Both the position numbers and the translations under genes were made by a program. From the IMG/VR virus record IMGVR_UViG_3300012002_000174, positions 1 through 33,331 of that record: a stretch of 33,331 nucleotides of DNA. One strand, written 5' to 3'. Origin of the DNA: a virus. Positions 12,885-19,654 of this stretch are shown piece after piece. The number at the start of each line of letters is the position of its first letter. Within the stretch, counting starts at the first letter, position 1. The notes under the pieces are model-generated. The model did no database searches and was not told the origin of the DNA. It saw only the letters and a list, made by a program, of their open reading frames with translations.

Positions 12885-13342
12885 ATAATGTGCATTCCCA
12901 ATTTTCTCAATTCTTTCTCCGTTAGTATTTGAAACGAGTATCCTCTTTTTTGAGCATACTCTTTAGCTGCTTCCCATTTAGATATATTGGTAGCATAGGT
13001 TTTTACTTCTGTGAGGTATTTTTTCGTTATGCGCTTTTGTTTGTTTGGTGCTTTCGTCTGCTTTGTTGGCTTTATTTCAAATAGTACAATGCCTTGATTT
13101 TTGAATTTGACTGTAAAGTCTATATAGTATCTGTGCCATCTATTATCAACTTTGGATACGTATGGAATAATAGTAGACTCTGATTTCCACCACTCTACAT
13201 TTGGATTTTGGTCGCACCATTTGGCAAATTGTAACTCCCAACTTGACCTATATACACAGGGGTGTTTAGATTGATATTTGTGTGAGTTACGAGGCCTAAA
13301 TATTCCTTTGTATGATTGCTTATCGGGGTTGCTTGATTTCAT
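12881..13342 (-). CDS. 4: gp4 head completion protein (nuclease-like fold)
   Basis: The 153-residue basic product has the T4 gp4 signature: YKGIFRPRNSHKY at the N-terminus, VYRSSWELQFAKWCDQNPNV at about residues 30-50, a PYVSKVDNRWHRYYIDF block, then IVLFEIKPTKQTK and KWEAAKEYAQKRG. The E (SSWE), D (YYIDF) and ExK (FEIKP) spacing resembles a TnsA/PD-(D/E)xK nuclease core. In T4, gp4 (gp50) acts with gp64 on filled heads before tail joining. It is the only reversed gene in the tail cluster, wedged between gp54-like and gp48, with overlapping stops on one side and a 15-base divergent gap on the other. Confidence 0.9.
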   Translation of the reverse strand: MKSSNPDKQSYKGIFRPRNSHKYQSKHPCVYRSSWELQFAKWCDQNPNVEWWKSESTIIPYVSKVDNRWHRYYIDFTVKFKNQGIVLFEIKPTKQTKAPNKQKRITKKYLTEVKTYATNISKWEAAKEYAQKRGYSFQILTEKELRKLGMHII

Positions 13343-13349
13343 ATAAATA
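13342..13349 (+). promoter_or_regulatory. T4-type late promoter TATAAATA
   Basis: A perfect TATAAATA lies in the 15-base gap between divergent gp4 and gp48, overlapping the last base of the gp4 ATG. The predicted start is at about 13355, leaving roughly three bases before the gp48 ATG at 13358. No Shine-Dalgarno is visible. Confidence 0.6.
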
Positions 13350-13357
13350 TACTCACT

Positions 13358-14209
13358 ATGATATTAGAATTTCCAACTCAAAAAACTCCACAAGACCTCT
13401 ATTTTATCAACTTTATGTTTTATAGCTTAGAGCCGATGGAGATTGTAGAACTCGGATCAAGTGGTCCAAAAGCCCCAAAAGAATCAAGTATTGGTAATAA
13501 TTTGTCATTTAATCAAGTATTCGATTATGACACTAGAACGGAGTACCTGGGTGATAATATTTATCTACCATTACAATCTACTGTCAATGAGACGACTTCA
13601 GCAAATTACTCTGAGACTTCATTAAAAAATATTGGTTCAATTTCCAATTTAATTGAAGGAGTTACTTCAGGGGATGCTGGTAGTTTTATGGAGGGCTTAA
13701 AGCAACAGGCGACAAATAGACTTCCAGATGAACTTAGAAAGCTAGCAACACAAGTAGAAGGTAAAGCTGTAAATGAGAGAATGCAGGTATTTTATGATGG
13801 GCCAAATCGCCGCACATACTCTTTTAACTTCAACCTTGTTGCAAGAAATATAGATGATGCGATTGTAATGCAAAGAATTGCTAAGAGACTTCAATATCAT
13901 GCGTCACCATCTTTATCTGAAAGTAGAGCATATTGGAACTATCCGAATTTGGTGTCATTTCATTTTGAAAGGTTAAATTACCCCGAAACCGATGAAGCAA
14001 ATTTTCAGAATCGAGGCTCAGCTCAACTTCAGACAATTGAATCACTATATAAGTCAAAGAAGTGCTTTCTTCAAAATGTCAATATTGAGTATGGGGATGA
14101 AAAATATATAGAATTCACGAATGGTTCTCAGTCAGAACCAGGAATCATCAAGATTGAATTAGAGCTGCAGGAAGTTGATTACTTTTATCGAGATGATTTT
14201 GCTGAATAA
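13358..14209 (+). CDS. 48: gp48-like baseplate tail tube cap
   Basis: The 283-residue product contains the segment NERMQVFYDGPNRRTYSFNF and continues NLVARNIDDAIVMQRIAKRL, then YWNYPNLVSFHFERLNYPE, matching my memory of gp48 in T4-like phages. In T4, gp48 forms the ring on the baseplate hub from which tube polymerisation starts. It is shorter than T4 gp48 (364). The position between tube-like gp54 and gp53 supports the assignment. There is no obvious Shine-Dalgarno, and a late promoter box ends eight bases before the ATG. A later start is possible, but the hydrophobic opening MILEFPTQKTPQD looks genuine. Confidence 0.8.
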   Translation: MILEFPTQKTPQDLYFINFMFYSLEPMEIVELGSSGPKAPKESSIGNNLSFNQVFDYDTRTEYLGDNIYLPLQSTVNETTSANYSETSLKNIGSISNLIEGVTSGDAGSFMEGLKQQATNRLPDELRKLATQVEGKAVNERMQVFYDGPNRRTYSFNFNLVARNIDDAIVMQRIAKRLQYHASPSLSESRAYWNYPNLVSFHFERLNYPETDEANFQNRGSAQLQTIESLYKSKKCFLQNVNIEYGDEKYIEFTNGSQSEPGIIKIELELQEVDYFYRDDFAE

Positions 14210-14223
14210 GATAGGACGTGTAA

Positions 14224-14745
14224 ATGCCAAATCCAAAGTTCTTTCGTAACTTTCCCATCAAAAATTGGTATATTGGTGAGCAAGAAAAAGCTATCATTGA
14301 TATTGGTAGATATATCAAGATATCGCCAGATATTCTCTCAAAAAAGTACCCATTCTATGACTATCAAATTAATGATGGTGAGCGACCAGACCATGTCGCC
14401 TATAGCCAGTATGGAGATTCTAAATTTTATTGGATTGTATTAGTTGTTAATAATATTAGAGACATTTGGAAAGAGTGGCCATTATCAACAAAGGAATTCA
14501 AGAGCTATATTATCAACAAGTATGGTTCAGTACAAACTGCCAAAACACAGACATATGCTTTTTATAATGCAGACGGTCTAACTGTGAACGAAAGTGTATA
14601 CCTGACACTTCCAGCTGATGAAAGGTCGAAAAAGTCTTACTATGAATATGAAGATGAGCTAAATGAGAATAGGCGCAACATTAAACTAATACAACCTCAA
14701 TTTTTGTCTAAGATACAATCTGACCTTGAATCTTTGTTTGAGTAA
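14224..14745 (+). CDS. 53: gp53 baseplate wedge protein
   Basis: The 173-residue product begins with FFRNFPIKNW and contains YPFYDYQINDGERPDHVAYSQ followed by YGDSKFYWIVLVVNNIRDIW, the recognisable gp53 core (YxxYxxxxGERPDxxAxxxYGdsxyyWxvLlxN). T4 gp53 joins wedges around the hub to close the baseplate. T4 gp53 is 196 residues, so the length fits. It follows gp48 with a short gap and an AGGACG-like Shine-Dalgarno, and precedes the hub gene by three bases. Confidence 0.9.
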   Translation: MPNPKFFRNFPIKNWYIGEQEKAIIDIGRYIKISPDILSKKYPFYDYQINDGERPDHVAYSQYGDSKFYWIVLVVNNIRDIWKEWPLSTKEFKSYIINKYGSVQTAKTQTYAFYNADGLTVNESVYLTLPADERSKKSYYEYEDELNENRRNIKLIQPQFLSKIQSDLESLFE

Positions 14746-14748
14746 CTG

Positions 14749-15996
14749 ATGTTAACAGCAAACCAACTAGTAGTTAAAAATATATCGATACTTTCTTCAA
14801 GTGGTAGGTATGTTGATGTTTCATACTTATTTGAGCAAATTACCATTAAAGAGTCAATGGCAATGCCTGCAATGAACGGAAGTTTGACATTGACTGATGA
14901 TAATGACCACTATGAAACTGTTCCATTTATTGGCCAAGAGATGTTACTTATAGAGTTCGAGACTCTTGATTCTACCTATTCATTAGTATTTCGTATATAC
15001 AAGATATCTAATATAGAGAAAACAAATCAAAGAAGGTCTCGCTATACACTTTTCTTTGTGTCTGACGAGATGATTCGAAACGAAAAACAAAGAGTTAATG
15101 GCTCTTTTGCAAATATGAAGTATAGTGATATGGTTGAGCTTGTACTAAAGGATACTATTAGTACTTCAAAGGATTTAGCTATTGCTGAATCCCTAAATGA
15201 TGCAAACTATATTGCTCCCAATGTTCGGCCATTTCGTATGATTAACCATGTGCTTAGAAAAGCAGTTGCTAGTAGCACAAAAACTAGCAACTATGTTTTC
15301 TTCGAAGACCGAAGAGGGTATATTGCTTCGCCAATGAATGGGTTCATTGCAAAAGAGCCAAAGTATGAGTATCAGTATAATGATTCGTTTCAGAATGCTT
15401 CTTCCGAGAGCTCTAATATTTTTTCAATTCAAAAGATTGATATTCGAAGACAATCCGACGCTTTGAACCTTATGCAAAGAGGGTTCTTTGCGTCTCAACT
15501 ACACAGTATTGATTTATTACAAAGAAAGATAGATGTGTATGATTATGACTATTTTACGGTTTTTGATGAAATAAATCACTTGAATCCAAACCCACTTTTT
15601 ATACCAAAGGAAGAGTTTGATACTGAGGGTCAACAATACTTTACCTACAGTGATGAAACGATTGCGGATAATGAATATGTGAGTGCAAGAGACGCGAATA
15701 TCATACCAGACCTTAGTTCGGAATTTCGTACAAAACGAATGATACAGAATATGAGCTTTGCAAACTATGTCATTAATATGAGTATTATGGGAAACATTTT
15801 GCTGTTTGTTGGTGATGTAGTTAGGATTAATATGAATTCGTCATTCAACAAGAAATCAGAGACGCCTCATAGAATGATATCAGGAAATAGTATGGTGACT
15901 GCGATTACACATAATATCAACTCTGGAAATCAGTACAATCAAAGTGTTGAACTAGTAAAGGATTCATATTCGAAACCACTTGGGGATGAAGTATAA
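14749..15996 (+). CDS. 27: gp27-like baseplate hub protein
   Basis: The 415-residue product starts three bases after the gp53 stop. The N-terminal part (YVDVSYLFEQITIKESMAMP, then AMNGSLTLTDDNDHY) and MLLIEFETLD followed by VFRIYKISNIE are typical of the first tube-like domain of the gp27/hub-1 family. A C-terminal segment NMSIMGNILLFVGDVVRINM fits the second hub domain. T4 gp27 (391 residues) forms the trimer cup holding gp5. Being immediately upstream of the gp5-like gene supports the call. Confidence 0.8.
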   Translation: MLTANQLVVKNISILSSSGRYVDVSYLFEQITIKESMAMPAMNGSLTLTDDNDHYETVPFIGQEMLLIEFETLDSTYSLVFRIYKISNIEKTNQRRSRYTLFFVSDEMIRNEKQRVNGSFANMKYSDMVELVLKDTISTSKDLAIAESLNDANYIAPNVRPFRMINHVLRKAVASSTKTSNYVFFEDRRGYIASPMNGFIAKEPKYEYQYNDSFQNASSESSNIFSIQKIDIRRQSDALNLMQRGFFASQLHSIDLLQRKIDVYDYDYFTVFDEINHLNPNPLFIPKEEFDTEGQQYFTYSDETIADNEYVSARDANIIPDLSSEFRTKRMIQNMSFANYVINMSIMGNILLFVGDVVRINMNSSFNKKSETPHRMISGNSMVTAITHNINSGNQYNQSVELVKDSYSKPLGDEV

Positions 15997-15998
15997 CT

Positions 15999-16949
15999 AT
16001 GGCAGAGTTTTTACCGAATATAGACTTTAAACTATTTACTGGACAAATTGAAGATAATGAAGACCCATTAAAGCTTGGCCGCGTGCGCGTGCGTGTACAC
16101 GGGTACTATACAACAGATGAAGAAGCTTTACCGACTGATGATTTACCTTGGGCTCATGTAACATATAATGACTCATTGAGAGCATATACTCCAAGTATTG
16201 ATGAGTGGGTTGTTGGATTTTTTCTTGATGGCGATGAAGCACAGAAGCCTGTAATTATTGGTGTGCTTCCTGGTATCAATGCTGATCCAGTTGAACCTTC
16301 AACAAGTCGATGGGCTCGAAACGAAAGGGTTAATGAAACTGACCAATATGATAAGAAATCTGATACAGCTAGTATTGGTAGTATCAAAGAGCCAGATTCG
16401 CCATATGACGCGGAGTACCCTTATAACAAAGTCATTGAAACTTCATCGGGACACTTAATAGAGATTGATGATACAGAGGGTGCTGAGAGACTTCATATAT
16501 ATCACAAAAGCGGAACTTTTCATGAATATCACCCCGATGGAAAGATGGTCTCTAAGTCGGTTGGTGATTCGTATGAAATTCATGTGAAGAACCATAATAC
16601 GATTGTACAGGAAAACGATACCACTGAAATAGAGGGTGACTTGACGATAAATGTAACTGGCGAAGTCAACTTGAAAGCAGATGGTAAAGTTATTGTTGAT
16701 GGTAGTCAAGTTGAAATCAATGGAAACAGCAAATCATTCGTGACGTGGGCAGAGTTAGATACAGCACTTGCTGCGTGGAAAGGGAGCATCGAAGGACAGG
16801 TTAATACACAGTTAGGAATAATTGCTGGTCATACACACGTTGGAAACCTTGGTTATCCAACTGCACCTCCAGTGCCGCCGCCGACTAGCATCAGTACATC
16901 ACTTGACATTTCACCATCTGAAACACAAACGGTAAAGACCGGAGGATAG
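15999..16949 (+). CDS. 5: gp5-like baseplate hub/spike protein lacking the lysozyme domain
   Basis: The 316-residue product has an N-terminal OB-fold of the gp5/VgrG kind (LKLGRVRVRVHGYYTTDEEA, DLPWAHVTYND, WVVGFFLDGDEAQKPVIIGVLPG). A glycine/valine-rich repeat region follows (IEGDLTINVTGEVNLKADGK, VIVDGSQVEINGN) that suits a triple-stranded beta-helix spike, then a GHTHVGNLG metal-site-like element. T4 gp5 has a lysozyme domain between these parts. Here the OB-fold passes to the spike through a short linker, so cell-wall digestion must come from elsewhere. The cyanophage-type gp5 is similar in this respect. Confidence 0.8.
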   Translation: MAEFLPNIDFKLFTGQIEDNEDPLKLGRVRVRVHGYYTTDEEALPTDDLPWAHVTYNDSLRAYTPSIDEWVVGFFLDGDEAQKPVIIGVLPGINADPVEPSTSRWARNERVNETDQYDKKSDTASIGSIKEPDSPYDAEYPYNKVIETSSGHLIEIDDTEGAERLHIYHKSGTFHEYHPDGKMVSKSVGDSYEIHVKNHNTIVQENDTTEIEGDLTINVTGEVNLKADGKVIVDGSQVEINGNSKSFVTWAELDTALAAWKGSIEGQVNTQLGIIAGHTHVGNLGYPTAPPVPPPTSISTSLDISPSETQTVKTGG

Positions 16950-16953
16950 TATA

Positions 16954-17346
16954 ATGGCACTTAATTCCACACAACTAGCAGATGCGATTTACAAGAGACT
17001 AGCATTTAAGATTTTCTCGGGAGAATCATCAAATGGTCTGTCCGATGACTTGCGAGAATCAGCAGGTGCTGATCCAGCTACAAGTGATGATAAAGATGAA
17101 TTGGAAACTGCGAATCTTTTTCATGAGGGGTTGTCACAGATAATCGCGGAAGAAGTTCTGAGTCATATTATCAATAATGGAGAAGTAAGTATCGATATTC
17201 CAGTATCGTTCGATAACCTACAAGCAATTACGGGCCAATCCGGTACATTATATGTTGCTGTACAGCAAGGAGAAAGTGCTGGCTCAACATCTTCTTCGCC
17301 TGGTGAAGTTGATGCTTCAGCAACTGGTAATGCATCTATAGCATAA
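16954..17346 (+). CDS. small protein between gp5-like and gp25, unknown
   Basis: The 130-residue product follows an AGGATAGTATA stretch after the gp5-like stop. The first 85 residues look helical and acidic (DELETANLFHEGLSQIIAEEVLSHI). The rest is a VPVSF-type strand and then a low-complexity Ser/Gly/Ala tail. I do not recognise the family. Its position in the hub/wedge operon implies a virion or assembly role. The C-terminal NASIA ends in GCATAAATAATT, where the stop is part of a late promoter motif. Confidence 0.65.
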   Translation: MALNSTQLADAIYKRLAFKIFSGESSNGLSDDLRESAGADPATSDDKDELETANLFHEGLSQIIAEEVLSHIINNGEVSIDIPVSFDNLQAITGQSGTLYVAVQQGESAGSTSSSPGEVDASATGNASIA

Positions 17347-17349
17347 ATA
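17342..17349 (+). promoter_or_regulatory. late-promoter-like CATAAATA built on a stop codon
   Basis: CATAAATA differs from the T4 late box by one base and contains the TAA stop of the preceding gene. The predicted start near 17355 would leave about nine bases, including GAGG, before the gp25 ATG at 17364. The same stop-embedded TAAATA occurs before the 2101-residue gene. Confidence 0.45.
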
Positions 17350-17363
17350 ATTAAGAGGTCAAA

Positions 17364-17762
17364 ATGGCTAACACTATTCTTCGCAGAAAGGACATTCGGG
17401 GCATTGACTTATCGTTCAATCCCAATCCAAATACGGGTGATATATCTGTACTTTCTCATACAGCTGCTGTTCGAGCTTCTCTTCAAAATTTACTACAGTA
17501 TGGATTACTTGATAAACCATTTCAAGAGCAAATTCAATCTTCTCTTAGTGATGTTCTTTTCGAGACAAACGGAACAGTCAATGTTTCCGCAGTTGAATCG
17601 CGAATAGTAAATACGATTGAAAGACTAGAACCAAGAGTTGGAGTTCAAAGCGTTGATGTATATATGAACTCTAAATCTCAGCTTGAAGTTGTAATTCAGT
17701 ACATACTCAAAGAGACGCGAGAAGCGGATAACCTGTCTACTACGCTAGAATTATCGGAGTAA
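17364..17762 (+). CDS. 25: gp25 baseplate wedge protein
   Basis: The 132-residue product is of gp25/GPW size and shows the family pattern: GDISVLSHTAAVRASLQNLL near residues 24-45, IVNTIERLEPRVGVQSVDV with the conserved EPR at about residues 88-92, then a C-terminal strand LEVVIQYIL. gp25 is the most conserved wedge component across contractile injection systems and nucleates sheath-baseplate contacts. T4 gp25 has 132 residues, the same length. It is immediately followed by gp6. Confidence 0.95.
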   Translation: MANTILRRKDIRGIDLSFNPNPNTGDISVLSHTAAVRASLQNLLQYGLLDKPFQEQIQSSLSDVLFETNGTVNVSAVESRIVNTIERLEPRVGVQSVDVYMNSKSQLEVVIQYILKETREADNLSTTLELSE

Positions 17763-17766
17763 TAAA

Positions 17767-19644
17767 ATGTCCAATTATCTAAATATAACAGAACTTGATT
17801 TTACACAAATTAAGTCAAATCTAAAAGCATTTCTTCAAAGTCAGAACCAGTTCAGCGATTTTGACTTTGAAGGTAGCGGTATGAGCGTTCTTCTTGATTT
17901 GCTCTCATACAATACTCACTACAATGCATTTTATATGAATGCTGCAATCAATGAGTCGTTTCTTTCAACTGCAACAAAAAGAAAGAATATCATTAACGCT
18001 GCAAATGCTTTTAGCTATATACCATATAGCAAGACTGGTGCAAAAGCAGTTGTTGATCTTGAGATTACTGTTCCAGAATCGACACTCATTAACGCATTTG
18101 GCGGGACAGACTATGGTATCGTTCAACTTGAAAAGAATAATCGGTTCAAAGCAAAGATTGATAATGTCACTTATATTTTTGTAAACACGAAAACTATCAC
18201 ACTGCGGCAGTTAACTAGTACTACATTTGAAGCAAAAAGTGTAGAGCTAAAGCAGGGTGTCCCAAACACCTTCGAGTATCTTGTTGATGCATCTGATAGT
18301 TTTCAGAGATATGTCATACCAGATCAAAATGTTGACACAACAACCTTACAAGTTCGCTCTCAAGCACCCAGTGAAGCACAAAGCAAGAACTATACATTCT
18401 ATAAAAATATATCAGTTGAAAGTGTTAGTTCAACGACTCCAGTATACTTTCTTTTTGAGAACAGTACGGGAAACTATGAAGTATCATTTGGTGATGGCAA
18501 ATTTGGATATAAACCGGTTAACAATGAGACAATAACTTTTGATTACTTAGCAGTCATTGGAGACCCAGCAAATGGTGCTCAAAATTTCACTGGTTCAAAA
18601 AACATCATTCTATCTGGTAATAGTATTAATGATGCAACGATTACCATTACAACAAAGGAAAAAGCTTCGGGTGGAACATTTCGAGAAAATGATGAATCTG
18701 TTCGATTTTATGCTCCAAAGTATTACTTGACACAAGGTAATGCAATTGTTCAAACAGACTATGTTGCAATACTTCGACAAGAGTTTCCAAACTTGGAATC
18801 GTTTAATGCCTGGGGTGGTGAAAATAATAGTCCACCGAAATATGGTCGCGTGTTCATTGTCGCAAAACCATTTGGCTCTTTATATCTTACTGAGGGCCAA
18901 AAATCGCAAATTAGAAATGTCATTCTGAGTAAAATGGTCACTACAGTTCGACCAGAAATTATCGATCCAAAGTATACATACTTAACATTGAGTACAGGCA
19001 TTCGATTCAACTCAACAAAAACAGTAAAACAAACGGAAGACTTGAAGCAAGAGGTTATTGAAAACATCAAGCAAGAGACACAGAATTCACTGAATAAATT
19101 CAAGAAAGCCTTTATTTTCTCAGATTTGTTACAAAGCATCAAATCGGTCAATTCTTCATTTCAGTCTGTTAGTCTTTCTGTACGTATGAAAAAGGAATTC
19201 TCTCCAGAATTGAATATTGCAACATCATATACATTTTACTTTCAGAATGAAATTTTCTATCCATATACTGGTTACATCGGCTCTATAACATCCAGTTCAT
19301 TCACATATGGTGGAGTTGAAGGTGCACAATTAGAGCAAGACGCTGACGGAGACTTATCGGTTGTTGCTACAATTAATAGTGTAAAGACAGTACTTGTACA
19401 AAAAATTGGGTTTGTTGATTATACTAGCGGTGTAGTTGTTCTAAAAGCATTTCGGCCAGATGATATATTGACAGGAACGATTAAGCTATTTGTAACACCG
19501 AAAAACTCAGATATAGAGACGAGAAGAGAATTCATTTTGACCGTCAAAGAATCTGATATTGATGTTAACTTGACTGACCTTGTTGTTGAAAATGGGTCAG
19601 ATGGTGAGACGATAAATATTGATGTCTCGACGAATGCCTTTTAA
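17767..19644 (+). CDS. 6: gp6 baseplate wedge protein (baseplate J-like)
   Basis: The 625-residue product opens NITELDFTQIKSNLKAFLQS and contains DFEGSGMSVLLDLLSYNTHY followed by NAFYMNAAINESFLSTA, a hallmark of gp6 in T4-like phages. A FGDGKFGYKP segment around residues 240-250 and FRENDESVRFYAPKYYLTQG around 300-320 match the baseplate J fold. Six gp6 dimers form the ring of the baseplate. T4 gp6 has 660 residues. It starts four bases after gp25, as expected for the wedge operon. Confidence 0.95.
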   Translation: MSNYLNITELDFTQIKSNLKAFLQSQNQFSDFDFEGSGMSVLLDLLSYNTHYNAFYMNAAINESFLSTATKRKNIINAANAFSYIPYSKTGAKAVVDLEITVPESTLINAFGGTDYGIVQLEKNNRFKAKIDNVTYIFVNTKTITLRQLTSTTFEAKSVELKQGVPNTFEYLVDASDSFQRYVIPDQNVDTTTLQVRSQAPSEAQSKNYTFYKNISVESVSSTTPVYFLFENSTGNYEVSFGDGKFGYKPVNNETITFDYLAVIGDPANGAQNFTGSKNIILSGNSINDATITITTKEKASGGTFRENDESVRFYAPKYYLTQGNAIVQTDYVAILRQEFPNLESFNAWGGENNSPPKYGRVFIVAKPFGSLYLTEGQKSQIRNVILSKMVTTVRPEIIDPKYTYLTLSTGIRFNSTKTVKQTEDLKQEVIENIKQETQNSLNKFKKAFIFSDLLQSIKSVNSSFQSVSLSVRMKKEFSPELNIATSYTFYFQNEIFYPYTGYIGSITSSSFTYGGVEGAQLEQDADGDLSVVATINSVKTVLVQKIGFVDYTSGVVVLKAFRPDDILTGTIKLFVTPKNSDIETRREFILTVKESDIDVNLTDLVVENGSDGETINIDVSTNAF

Positions 19645-19654
19645 GGAACTATGA

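Noticed and set aside
12881-12890. Late promoter TTTAAATA at the gp54-like stop
   Set aside because: It points into the convergent 3' end of gp4 and no plus-strand gene starts within 450 bases downstream, so it is probably chance.
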